From Pelobates cultripes (taxonomy: Eukaryota; Chordata; Amphibia; Anura; Pelobatidae): a stretch of 64,000 bases of DNA. This document shows positions 34,084 through 44,996 of the stretch, in pieces. Under the pieces are notes generated by a model. That model made no database searches. It worked only from the letters and a program-made list of their open reading frames with translations, and had not been told where the DNA came from. How positions within the stretch are numbered: the stretch's first letter is position 1; each line of letters opens with the position of its first letter. The position numbers and the translations under genes were made by a program. The stretch covers positions 16,988,344-17,052,343 of the forward strand of contig OW240918.1 of the NCBI GenBank assembly GCA_933207985.1, read 5' to 3'.

Positions 34084-34084
34084 C

Positions 34085-34134
34085 TCTCGCGAGACCCGGC
34101 CAGTTGCCATAGCAACGGTCCGGATCTCGCGAGA
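34085..34134. promoter_or_regulatory. Promoter-like motif cluster: two TCTCGCGAGA and one RFX X-box
   Basis: TCTCGCGAGA occurs at 34085-34094 and 34125-34134. GTTGCCATAGCAAC at 34103-34116 fits the RFX X-box consensus GTNRCC-N(0-3)-RGYAAC. Both motif types are known from vertebrate promoters. They lie in the GC-rich part of the non-autonomous hAT. Function here is inference. Confidence 0.55.
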
Positions 34135-34433
34135 GAATCCCGGCGGAGCTGGAAGTTAGAGCTCCGCCGGGTCCTCTCTCCTGGCGGCTGTCTCCCTCCC
34201 TCTCCCCCCGCCGGCGGCCGCGTTTGAGCATGTGGGCCGGTGAGGGAGATCTTTGATCTCCCCACCGGCCCTCCATGGAAGACAGCGGGGCCGGCGCTCG
34301 GATAGCGCCGGCCCTGCATAGACCGGCAGGGGAGATCCTGTGACCTCCCCTGCTGGCCTCGGCCCCACGGCCACCGCGGCCCACCGGGCATTTGCCCGGT
34401 GTGCCCGATGGCCAGTCCGGGCCTGCCGACGTC

Positions 34434-35027
34434 CACAGGTGGGGGTTGTGCTTACATCCCAACACCATACAGGATGTTTGGCATTTGCCAGATAACACCA
34501 AGATTGGCAAATTCGCCACTGGCGCCCTGTGCTCTTCACAGATGAAAGCAGGTTCACACTGAGCCCATGTGACAGACGTGACAGAGTCTGGAGACGCCAT
34601 GGAGAATGTTCTGCTGCCTGCAACATCCTCCAGCATGACTCGCAGTTGGTCAGTAATGGTGTGGGGTGGCATTTCTTTGGGGGGCCGCACATCCCTCCAT
34701 GTGCTCGCCAGAGGTAGCCTGACTGCCATTGGGTACCGAGATGAGATCCTCAGACCCCTTGTGCGACCATATGCTGGTGCGGTTGGCCCTGGGTTTCTTC
34801 TAATGCAAGACAATGCTAGACCTCATGTGGCTGGAGTGTGTCAGCAGTTCCTGCAAGACGAAGGCATTGATGCTATGGACTGGCCCGCCCGTTCCCCAGA
34901 CCTAAATCCAATTAAGCACATCTGGGACATCATGTCTCGCTCCATCCACCAATGTCACGTTGCACCACAGACTGTCCAGGAGTTGGCAGATGCTTTAGTC
35001 CAGGTCTGGGAGGAGATCCCTCAGGAG
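34434..35027 (+). pseudogene. Tc1 transposase catalytic half, catalytic Glu replaced by Lys
   Basis: The first Asp is visible in LFTDESRFTLSPCD (34529 onward); the frame then shifts to one with SVMVWGGISLGGR, the second Asp in MQDNARPH and SPDLNPIKHIWD. The spacing is that of DD34E, but the third acidic residue is Lys. The frame stops short where the 35028 hAT starts. Dead by sequence: frameshift, Glu-to-Lys change, split and truncation. Confidence 0.92.
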
Positions 35028-35370
35028 CAGGGGCGTACCTAGAGCATTTGGCACCCGGGGCGGGTACTATTTTTGGCACCCCTAACTTTAAAATGTAAAA
35101 AACAACCACAATTTAAAAAAAATAAATGTATTTAGCACTAAGCAGTGTTTATGCTTTTAAATGTAAGCATGTTTTTGTATGGAGTATGTTTGAGTGAATG
35201 TAGGATGTGTGTCTGTATGTGGTGTTGGCGTTTGAATGCAGGCATGCATTTTTATGTAGTGTGGTTTTTGAAGGCAGTGGTGTGGTTATATATAATGGTG
35301 GAGCCCACAACATGACATTTATCCTCCTACCCTAATCTACCCTTCCCTTCCCTCACCCCTCCCCCCCCCA
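35028..35370 (+). mobile_element. hAT-type non-autonomous element, left part
   Basis: CAGGGGCGTACCTAGAGCAT then TTGGCACCCGGGGCGGG begins abruptly inside the Tc1 transposase. Related start at 62562. The right end and the 8-bp duplicate (expected CTCAGGAG) were not found, so the right border is approximate. Confidence 0.65.
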
Positions 35371-36544
35371 CTATGAAGAACTCTAAACTTTCTTGCTCTA
35401 AATTCCTGGACCATATAGTATGTAATCTTAAATGGACTCTCTCTAGGAAACAGTGTCTAGAGTTCCCTGGTGCCATTCCTTGGCTTTCAGTGTAGGTTTG
35501 AGTGCTTGTGGTTATTCTAAATGAAAATTGTCATTGACAATGCGGACATGTTTATTCTGTATTAAATTTGAATTATCAATATAACTCAGATGAGTATTGT
35601 TCCTCACTGCTGTGAAGAACCTTATTTTATAGCAATGCTTTCCTATACGCTTTAACGTTAAACAAAATGATAGCACTAGGGTCTCAAGACACCTGCACAG
35701 AGCTTATTGATCAGACTGGGTCTCTAAAGGTATCCCCAGCTGATAAAAGTGAGGCTCTGGATTTCTTCAGAACCAAAAGAGATTTAGCCTCTGCATGTAT
35801 TTAAAATTAGCACATACTGGTATGTGATAAGGGTCATTCAGGACAATTTTATAATCACTTATCCATAAGTTCACATGGCTTAGTTGGTTAAGCCATTTTT
35901 AAATGCATATAATGTTAGAACGTTTGTTAATGATACAAAACATTTTTTGTTATTTCTCATTAATGGTAATACATTGTACTGCTATTTAATAAATAAGCTC
36001 ATGATCAAGATCATTAATGTTACGCCTTCTGCTTGGATTATATAATCAGCAACTTGCAATACTCCATTAATATGTGATTAAGGTTAATGCCGGAGAAATA
36101 TCTTTACTTCATTGCTCAAGAACATTAACCCCCTCACTACTCTTCTCTTCTTATATCATAAAAAAAGGAAGTGAGTAGCAAAATATTACCTATTTATTGC
36201 CATCTGATCTGATGAAAAATTATAATGTAATTTCTTTGTTAAAGGATTTCACTTTGGTCGCTTTAAAAAAAAAAAAAGGTAAATCTACCTTTGATCCCAT
36301 GCCAAGTCCAAGTTCTCCCGGAAGCACAGTCCTCCGCTGCTGATGTAATTCTCCCTCACTGCAGAAATGAGGAAGGAAATGGGTGCAAGGAGGCTGGGCT
36401 GTGCCAATATTGGTCATCCATTGCCATGGATGGATTATTTTTATGCACCAAACTGACATTAACAGCCTTGAACAAAAGGTCATAGCTGTTAATAATGTTG
36501 TCAGAGATTGAGTTTTGCATGTAATAGAAGGACTGGGTAGTGCA
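35371..36544. other. Intron sequence, nothing recognised
   Basis: AT-rich non-coding. Short A-run at 36266-36278. Confidence 0.5.
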
Positions 36545-36722
36545 TTGGTGTAGTTTTAAAGGTAGAAGTAGTCTTGATGGTGGTTGGATATGTAAAAAAG
36601 AAAGAATACAACAAAATATAGTGTAGTATGTTCTATATAGTGTCGTTGTATTGTTTCTTTTTTACATATCCAACTACCATCAAGACTACTTCTACTTTTG
36701 AAAGTACACCAAGGCGCTACCC
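36545..36722. repeat. Long hairpin, arms about 70 bp
   Basis: TTGGTGTAGTTTTAAAGGTA... pairs with ...TACTTTTGAAAGTACACCAA. The inner part, around GTAGTCTTGATGGTGGTTGG and TGTAAAAAAGAAAGAATACAAC, is nearly perfect. Loop about 30 nt. Likely a MITE or a foldback end. Confidence 0.88.
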
Positions 36723-38670
36723 CTTTCTTCTACCACACACATTTATTTTCAGACCGGAATAGAAAGACTCTGGTTTGGTTGTTTCAGCTGCCTTCCACTG
36801 CACGCGCTAGAAACCAATATTGTATACATTTCAGAGGTAGAGTTACATAGCTAGAGATGTTCTGTGTCTCTATACATGCAGCATTTCTTATTGTGATTCT
36901 AGACTCCAAATAATCATTACAGTCAGGTACGCGGCCATGGTGCTTGGAGCAATCCTTTTTTTATAAATGGGCAGTTTATTATATTATTATTTTTAGTTTC
37001 AAAGTTTAACAGAATTTGAAAGTTCTTAGATATATTTTTTCTGACGACTTTAAATTATAGGTGTCTGAGCAATGCTTGCCCCTTTAACATTTAACGGGAG
37101 CAGGGGTGGGAGCAAGATGTTTTTTACAAAATCCATTTTTAATGTAGTAATTACCCCGCTAAATTAGAGTAGATAAATTTAAAGTAGTTAGTTATTGATT
37201 ACATACCTATATAAACAGGAGGGAAGGAATAACAATTCTTCACTCATTAAATCAATCTCAGCTGCTGGATCATCATTGAATAGACTCGGAACTCACACAT
37301 GAATTTCAATATCGTGTAATAAAAGCCATGGAATGAATCTTTGCTCATAATCCAATGGGAGATTTTTGCAAATAATATAAATTAGCATGCAGATGCCATC
37401 ATAACTTGATGACTAAACGAGCTGTTCAGATTCACTGTTACTTGCAACAGAAAGCACTATTTTGTGTCCAAATTCATTTAAGAGACCAAATAAATACCTG
37501 TATTATTACAGTTGGCGTCTCACATACTGTAAAATGCGGCACTCAATTACTGCATCCTACCTTGGGAGGGTGACCCACATGGAAGCTGTCCAGTAAAATT
37601 AAATTCTAGAAGTGAAAATATAAGGAGGGTGTTGCCAGGGTCATCCTGCGTTTCACGGTGCTTTGGACAAAAGTATTTTGGTCCCTGATTGTCAATTTTC
37701 TATATTTGTCATTGCTAGACTCTAAACTGTTCTACACTTTGTTCTCTTGTAACAATTTGGCAATGATTATCAGCATGTTAGATGTATGTTAAATAACCTT
37801 TTCTGTCTCTGTCGTAGTTGTACACAGTGTGATTTGTTGTTGTTCTAATACAGATTATATTAAGATGCATCCAATCTAGTATCAAATGCATTTCCCACTT
37901 CTTATCTACTGGTTATACTTATATTTATACGTGTTCACGTTTGGTGGCAATAAAAAGTGTTTGCCTTACAAGGACCACGTTTTGAATTATATGACAGATT
38001 TCCTTTCAATCTCTTAATAACTCCATATCTTCAATGTTCTAGTCGCAGAGCAAATGTAAAGATGGCTTTGTTTTCTGATTTCATCTATGAATCCTTTGCA
38101 AACTGCATTCTTTGGTTTACATCGAAAGCTTGCAATCCATGGCACATTGCCAAGGATTATGTGTCAAGCCCATAGGCACACAGGATTTTTGGGGACCTCA
38201 ATCATATATCAACTCAATTATTCCTGCAGATATGTAGTTATATTGAATAAATAAAAGACTAAGTCAGAATTCTGAACTAAGTCAAAAACAAATTACTCTA
38301 ATCCCTGTAAAATGCATAAGAAACATAATGTTAATGCGTTAACAGCGGCTTTACGATGTCACAGGGAAAAGTAACAAATATCACAGGATAACACATGTTC
38401 ATGGTTGGTTCATGACTTTGTGAGTTGTGCTAATGCCATTTGAAGATATCCAATATTTATTTCAGGAATGTTTCCAGAATAATAAATTACATTATATTCC
38501 CACTTTAGGGCTAGCCCTAACTAGGGTAACTGAAGGGCTAGGGTTAGAGTTAGTTTTTTTTTTTTATACAAAGGGCATATTATGTTTTCAAATGCCGTAC
38601 TGCATGGATGTTGATGTTTTCTGAGTTATCTGCACAATTATTACTTGTGTAGTTATTCATCATGAGCAGA
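36723..38670. other. Intron sequence, nothing recognised
   Basis: AT-rich; a short palindrome GGGCTAGCCC lies at 38509-38518. No coding signal. Confidence 0.5.
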
Positions 38671-38738
38671 AAAGTCTTCCACTTAACCCAGACACTACCC
38701 TTGGCTACACTATATATTGACTCCTGCAAATTACTTAA
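38671..38738 (+). repeat. Unit of a roughly 126-bp repeat (left of palindrome)
   Basis: CACTACCCTTGGCTACACTA, then TATTGACTCCTGCA, continues after the MITE at 39233-39265 (CCACTACAGTACACTAAAGA). The same unit occurs at 43210-43330. Confidence 0.75.
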
Positions 38739-39232
38739 AGGACCACTCTAGGCACCCAGACCACTTCAGCTTAATGAAGTGGTCTGGGTGCCAGGTCCTT
38801 CTAGGGTTAACCCATTTTTTCATAATTATAGCAGTTTCAAAGAAACTGCTATAATTATGAATGGGTTAAGCCTTCCCCCTAATCCTCTAGTGGCTGTCTC
38901 ATTGACAGCCACTAGAGGCGCTTGCGTGCTTCTCACTGTGAAAATCACAGTGAGAGCACGCCAGCGTCCATAGGAAAGCATTGTAAATGCTTTCCTATGA
39001 GACCGGCTGAATGCGCGCGCAGCTCTTGCCGCGCGTGCGCATTCAGCCAGCGGGGCGTAACGGAGGCGGAGAGGAGGAGGAGAGCTCTCCGCCCAGCGCT
39101 GGAAAAAGGTAAGTTATTACCCCTTTCCCCCTTCCAGAGCCGGGCGGGAGGGGGTCCCTGAGGGTGGGGGCACCCTCAGGGCACTATAGTGCCAGGAAAA
39201 CGAGTATGTTTTCCTGGCACTATAGTGGTCCT
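38739..39232 (+). mobile_element. TTAA multi-hairpin MITE, copy C
   Basis: TTAA at 38735-38738 and 39233-39236; ends AGGACCACTCTAG / CTATAGTGGTCCT. Seven hairpins in a row: 38751-38792, 38809-38868, 38884-38918, 38931-38955, 38969-38999, 39005-39048 and 39178-39227. Nearly identical to copy D at 48870. Confidence 0.96.
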
Positions 39233-40815
39233 TTAATATCAACCACTACAGTACACTAAAGATTAGAAAGAAACACAGCACTGGTTAGGAATGGAACAAA
39301 TCCATTCGCAGGTTGTGATGGTTGAGAGATACAATGGGGCCTAACCCCTAGAAGTACAAAGAGAATAGGGCTAATGGGTTGCAGATTATAAACAATCTGC
39401 CTCCCAAAAAGACCTTGTATCCTTATATGAAAAAAGCTACTCTGCAATTATAAATATAAAAGTGGAGCGCAGAGAGCAAAAAACGAAAAACTCTTTATTA
39501 ATCCCTCTTGGGGGAGAAACACACAGATGCTAAACAAACAAGTAATAAAATTAGGATCTAATTAGATAGAATCGACTAGTCCAAAAATAATAGTAATAGT
39601 AATATGGTCAGAAGAAATGCTATAAGTATGTGTGTGGCAAAATTGCCATAAATAGTAGCAAATTGACCAAAAAAGGGGGGAGATACACTAAATGTAGCAA
39701 ACTGAAGATCTTTAAATGCAAAAGTAAATAAACTCTATAATTGGAACAAAGAGTATATCAGGTACACAAAAGAATATATATGTGCAAAAGATCTACCAAA
39801 ATATGTTTGCAACATTGCAGGAAAAAAGCCTGCAGTCTAAATAGCCAGCAATATAAATGTTAAACAAACTGCCTAAACAGCTGTAGGAGATTTGGGGGAA
39901 GGAGTCCCTAATATCTTGCTGGTAATAGACAAGTATCTAATCCCACCATGTGTGTGGCAGAATTGCCAAAAATAGTAGCAAATAACTATAACCAAAAGGG
40001 GGGAGATACATTAAATGTAGCAAACTGAAGATCTTGCTCTTGATAAAGGTGACTTGTTTCGCCGAAACGCGCGTTGAGCACTGCACTAAGCGGATGATGA
40101 TTTTAATTTAGGATTCTATTTTGTTTTCAGACTGTCCTATCATTTATTTATTTATGGTGGGATTAGATACTAGTCTATTACCAGCATGATATTAGGGACT
40201 CCTTCCCCCAAATCTCCTACAGCTGTTTAGGCAGTTTGCTTAACATTTATATTGCTGGCTAATTAGACTGCAGCCTTTTTTCCTGCAATGTTGCAAATGT
40301 ATTTTGGTAGATTTTTGTGCACATATTTTTTGTGCATTTGATATACTCTTTGTTCTAATTATAGAGTTTATTTACTTTTGTATTTAGAGATCTTCAGTTT
40401 GCTACATTTAATGTATCTCCCCCCTTTTGGTTATAGTTATTTGCTACTATTTATGGCAATTTTGCCACACACATGGTGGGATTAGATACTTGTCTATTAC
40501 CAGCAAGATATTAGGGACTCCTTCCCCCAAATCTCCTACAGCTGTTTAGGCAGTTTGTTTAACCCCTTAAGGACGGAGCCAAATGTACACATTGTGAACA
40601 AAACAAAATGTAAACAAAACCTGGCATTTGCGCTACATGTCTGTCCAACCGTAATACACCTCTTTCATAGTAAATGCACCCACCCTTATTATATATCATT
40701 TTATTCAGGGGAAACAGGGCTTTCATTTAATATCAAATATTTAGCTATGAAACATAATTTAATATGAAAAAAATGGGAGAAAATACGGTTTTTTTAGTTC
40801 TAAATTGCATTTTAA

Positions 40816-40887
40816 CCCCTTAAGGACCAAACTTCTGGAATAAAAGGGAATCATGACATGTCACACATGTCATGTGTCCTTAAGGGG
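40816..40887 (+). mobile_element. 72-bp TTAA mini-element, copy 2
   Basis: Flanked by TTAA (40812-40815, 40888-40891), same length and nearly the same sequence as 24206-24277. Nested in the 2.13-kb TTAA element, which shares its CCCCTTAAGGAC end. Confidence 0.93.
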
Positions 40888-41075
40888 TTAAAGGTCAGTG
40901 TCATAATACTGTTTGATTTTACTGCAATAAAATACACATATTTGTATTTAGTAAAGTCTCACGTGTAAGACAGTACCCCCTATGTACAGGTTTTATGGCG
41001 TTTTGGGAAGTTACAGGGTCAAATATAGCCTTTACTTATAGTAGCCGGGAAGTGAATTAAATTTACACCCATAAT

Positions 41076-41313
41076 GGCATACCATTTGCAATAGTAGACA
41101 ACCCAAGGTATTGCAAATGGGGTATATCCAGTCTTTTTTAGTAGCCATTTGGTCACAAACACTGGCCAAAGTTAGCGTTAGTATTTGTTTGTGTGTGAAA
41201 AATGCAAAAAACGCCAATTTTGGCCAGTGTTTGTGACTAAGTGGCTACTAAAAAAGACTGGACATACCCCGTTTGCAATACCTTGGGTTGTCTACTATTG
41301 CAAATGGTATACC
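41076..41313. repeat. Hairpin, arms about 110 bp
   Basis: GGCATACCATTTGCAATAGT ... pairs with ... ACTATTGCAAATGGTATACC; the centre is near 41195. Confidence 0.93.
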
Positions 41314-41438
41314 ATCATAGGGGTAATTTTCATTCTTGGGCTACCATAGGGTCTCAAAGGCAACGTAACCAATCTGGCGAATTTTAATGTGAAAAAAATG
41401 AAACACAAGCCTTATATTTGACGCTGTAACTTTTGAAA

Positions 41439-41702
41439 ACACCATAAAACCTGTACATGAGGGGTACTGTTGTACTCGGGAGACTTCGCTGAACACAAAT
41501 ATTTGTGTTTCAAAACAGTAAAAGTATCACAGCAATAATATTGTCCGTGTAATGCTGTTTGTGCGTGAAAAATGCAAAAAACTTCACTTTTACTGGCGAT
41601 ATCATCGTTGTAATACATTTTACTGTTTTGAAACACTAATATTTGTGTTCAGCGAAGTCTCCCGAGTAGAACAGTACCCCCCATGTACAGGTTTTATGGT
41701 GT
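41439..41702. repeat. Hairpin, arms about 110-120 bp
   Basis: ACACCATAAAACCTGTACAT ... pairs with ... ATGTACAGGTTTTATGGTGT; inner segments (TACTCGGGAGACTTCGCTGA with its complement) also pair. Confidence 0.93.
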
Positions 41703-41799
41703 CTTGGAAAGTTATAGGGTTAAATATAGTGCTAGCAAATTAAATTCCCTTTACTTTTGGCATGGGTTGTCAGGCAGGTCCTGCTAATTGTAATTAATT

Positions 41800-42360
41800 A
41801 AGATACCTAATTATGTAAAAATATTACATAAATATATATGTAGAATTAATATATGTATATATATACGTATGTGTATATATATGTATATATCTATATAATT
41901 TTTTTAAATATTTTTATTTATATATAGGTATATATATAGTGATATATACGTATATATTTATGTATATAGATATATATATTATTTCGTTCTACGTGTATTT
42001 TGATATATATATATATATATATTAATTTCACAAAACAGTTAGAACGAAATAACACACATCTATATATTTTTTAATTATTTATTTTTAATTATTTTTTAAT
42101 TTTATTTTTTAACTTATTTACATTTTTATTTTTTTTATATTATATATAAATATATATATAACAATAATTATATATATATTTAATCAGTATCAGTCTATGT
42201 GTAATTTGATATTAATATATATATATAATTATATATATATTAATAGTAAAATACACCTAGACGGTGTATGTGTGTGTATGTATATGTGTATATATATACT
42301 TAGATCATATATATATAATATATACATATGATCTAAGTATATATAATTATTTTTTTTTAC
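41800..42360. repeat. AT-rich, (TATA)n and (ATTT)n region
   Basis: Long interrupted TATATA and ATTTTTA runs with local palindromes (GATCATATATATATAATATA, then ATATGATC). Part of the 2.13-kb TTAA element. Confidence 0.9.
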
Positions 42361-42609
42361 ACCATTAACTTATTTTTATTTTATTTTCAGCCAGCAGGGG
42401 GACCACCTGTCATTACAGGCAGCCCCCCTGCTGGCAATACAGAAGCCAGCTATCCCCGGCCATGTGATTGTGGGGTCCTCGCTAGGACCCCACTCTCACA
42501 TGGCCGGGGGGCTTCAACGAGGATGGATGTGCCGCGGGGGGCTCCCTGGGAGTCCCCCCCACCGCGATCGCCGGCGTGGGACCGCCGGCGACCGGGTAAG
42601 TTAACAAAA

Positions 42610-42682
42610 ACCGGAGGGCGTACAATTACGCCCGGCGGCGTTTAGAGCCACCTATTAGAGGGCGTAATTGTACGTCCTCCGG
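42610..42682. repeat. GC-rich terminal hairpin
   Basis: CCGGAGGGCGTACAATTACG near 42610 pairs with CGTAATTGTACGTCCTCCGG just before the right end of the TTAA element. Confidence 0.92.
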
Positions 42683-43196
42683 TTTTAAGGGGTTAACATT
42701 TATATTGCTGGCTATTTAGACTGCAGGCTTTTTTCCTGCAATGTTGCAAACATATTTTGGTAGATCTTTTGCACATATATATTCTTTTGTGTACCTGATA
42801 TACTCTTTGTTCCAATTATAGAGTTTATTTACTTTTGCATTTAAAGATCTTCAGTTTGCTACATTTAGTGTATCTCCCCCCTTTTTGGTCAATTTGCTAC
42901 TATTTATGGCAATTTTGCCACACACATACTTATAGCATTTCTTCTGACCATATTACTATTACTATTATTTTTGGACTAGTCGATTCTATCTAATTAGATC
43001 CTAATTTTATTACTTGTTTGTTTAGCATCTGCCTGTTTCTCCTCCAAGAGGGATTAATAAAGAGTTTTTCGTTTTTTGCTCTCTGCGCTCCACTTTTATA
43101 TTTATAATTGCAGAGTAGCTTTTTTCATATAAGGATACAAGGTCTTTTTGGGAGGCAGATTGTTTATAATCTGCAACCCATTAGTCCTATTCTCTT

Positions 43197-43430
43197 TACA
43201 CTAAAGATTAACCTCTAGATTAAAATAACACTAACCACTAACACTAACCCCCAACACTACCCTTCGCTACACTACATATTGACTCCTGCACAGCACAATC
43301 ACTAAATATTAACCACTACAGTAAACTAAAGATTAACCTCTAGATATAAATAGCACTACCCCTGTACACTAATTCTTAACCCCCTACACTACCGTAATAC
43401 TAACCCTTAACCCCCTACACTAATCCAAAC
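43197..43430 (+). repeat. Repeat of about 126 bp with CTAACACTAACCC stretches (right of palindrome)
   Basis: ACTAAAGATTAACCTCTAGA occurs at about 43200 and again at about 43327, each followed by a low-complexity AACACTAACC/CTTAACCCC stretch. It shares the unit seen at 38671-39265. Confidence 0.8.
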
Positions 43431-43497
43431 CTACAAATATCATATAGTAGAAAAGATAAATAATGGCATTATGTTTCTGTATTAATAATAATGTCAT

Positions 43498-43765
43498 TGT
43501 AGCGGACCACGAGTAACCCGACTGGTTACCTCTGCTAATTCCTTCCTTCAGCCACTCTGGAACCATTAACACAAGCAGACATCCATTCCCCCAGTAACCA
43601 GACAAAACATAGTTCTGGGAGTCAACTGATTTTATTCAGGCCACATACGACTTTTCATGCTCAGACCTCTACATGGGGTTTACAATACAATAAAACAGGC
43701 CAGGATCCTCTGTGCCTGAGAGATAAATGCATGTGAAAAACCTATATGTGGCCCCCATAGGTTAT
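43498..43765 (-). mobile_element. Gypsy-like LTR fragment (R-U5 end)
   Basis: On + it begins TGTAGCGGACCACGAGTAAC, the complement of an LTR end like that at 52115. On the - strand an AATAAAA signal lies about 130 bp before that end. The U3 side is not recognised. Confidence 0.65.
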
Positions 43766-44996
43766 TAAAAAAAATCTGAATGAATTGTATAGATAAAAAT
43801 GATGGATGTTTCAAATTCTGGGACAGACATGGTTCCAACGGAAATTAACAGTGATAGAATCCCCTGTGACATTTTGCTGTCATGGAATCAAGGAAATACT
43901 TTTATTATCTTTCATAGCATTTACTGTATGTTTTTGTGTGTCTGCCCTGGAGCAGGTAGTTATGAAAGAACAGAGAATAAAAACGAGAAAGAATACAAAG
44001 AAGACTTTAGATCAAAGAGGTGTAGATGGCATACATATTATAAATAGGATTTACTTAAAAAGATAATAAAGGCTGTGTTTAAATAACCTCTCAAGGACCA
44101 ATAAATGCTTAATCTGGGTCTCAATTTAATATTGTTGGATGAACATTTTTTTTTATATATTGTTTATATTTGATATATATTTTTACATTTTAATGTTTAA
44201 AAAAGAAAATTGTCCAAAAATATTAAAACATTTCAAACATTTATTCAACCAAACAATATTAAATCAATGACCTAGTGTTTGAAAATATTTAATTGACATT
44301 GAGTTAGAAACGGAATAATAATCTCTTTTCCAATGTTGTTGCTGCTGATTTCAATTCAGTTTAACAGTGACGTATTATAGAAATCTGAAGTGCAACAAAT
44401 ATTTGTAATACTAACTTGAAAAAAGGCAAAACCACAAGTATATCATAATTGATTATCAATGAATCTATGGTGTTGTTTTCAGACAGTACATATATTTCCA
44501 TTTTAGAAAATAAAATTATTTTAATAAAGCATTGATCTGAAGCTTAACTACAACAAATAGCACTAAGAGGTCCAAAATATTTCTACTTTGAAATCTGTCA
44601 TAAAATATTACCTATCAGATCTGGGCAATTTTTAGGGTTGGATAACCAAAAACAAACAGTGTTTCAGTAAACTTTTTGGGTGGAATGATTCCGGCATGTC
44701 CACTCTCCCCTTCCCCGTTAAAAAAATACTAGATAAACTCGCCTTTCTATCCAGCACCAAAGCCAAGTTCTCCCTCAGCCCAAGCCCTTCTTAATTGAGG
44801 GTTGGATGTCCCAGACTGAGGGGACAAATTATTCTATACTTTTTTGCATATGAAACATTAAAATATGCTTAATTGTTTTGTTGATGATTTTTATATTTAA
44901 TTAGCAGTATTTTTCATCTGAAATGGAATTCCATTTGTCTAAGTGACATAGATTTGATGGATACTCTCTATTAATAAATATCATACTGTTTCAATG
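43766..44996. other. Intron sequence, nothing recognised
   Basis: AT-rich. The short overlapping frames at 43799-44066 show no known motif. Confidence 0.5.

Larger units (their letters stand above)
32187..34425. mobile_element. Non-autonomous hAT element, 2,239 bp, with 8-bp target duplication
   Basis: Ends CAGGGCCGGACTGG (32187) and complement CAGGCCCGGACTGG (ending at 34425). CCGACGTC is present on both sides (32179-32186, 34426-34433). CAG ends and an 8-bp duplication define the hAT superfamily. No transposase frame inside; the interior is a minisatellite plus a GC-rich 3' part. Confidence 0.96.
31544..35027 (+). mobile_element. Tc1-like transposon, split by one hAT and truncated by another
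   Basis: The left end CACTGCTCAAAAAATTAAAG follows a TA. The transposase reads from about 31796, is cut at 32186 by a 2.24-kb hAT, resumes at 34426 and stops at 35027 where a second hAT begins. Removing the insert and one copy of the target duplication restores sequence continuity. The 3' inverted end is missing from the window. Confidence 0.93.
40563..42692. mobile_element. TTAA-flanked element, 2,130 bp, in the right arm of the palindrome
   Basis: CCCCTTAAGGACGGAGCC and the end ...TTTTAAGGGG lie between TTAA sites 40559-40562 and 42693-42696. The matching left arm (39853-39862, TAAATGTTAAACAA) preserves the empty site with a single TTAA. piggyBac-type elements use TTAA (established), but no transposase is present. 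The interior holds three hairpin units and a long AT-rich part. Confidence 0.93.
39266..43196. mobile_element. Large inverted-repeat (foldback) element, split by a TTAA element
   Basis: The left arm (39357-40034) is the inverted complement of the right arm, whose outer part ends at 43196. The right arm carries a tandem copy of about 330 bp (40145-40480 and 40481 onward). The centre (about 40035-40145) contains GTTTCGCCGAAACGCGCG. TACACTAAAGATTA (14 bp) is present on both sides (39252-39265, 43197-43210). No protein frame seen. Without the 2.13-kb TTAA insertion it is about 1.8 kb. Confidence 0.85.

Noticed and set aside
33908..34813. A 301-residue - strand open frame
   Set aside because: It crosses the hAT right end into the Tc1 transposase on the wrong strand; the GC-rich palindromic sequence keeps it open by chance.
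43799..44066. Two overlapping frames of 82-86 residues
   Set aside because: Overlapping in different frames, low complexity and no recognisable domain.
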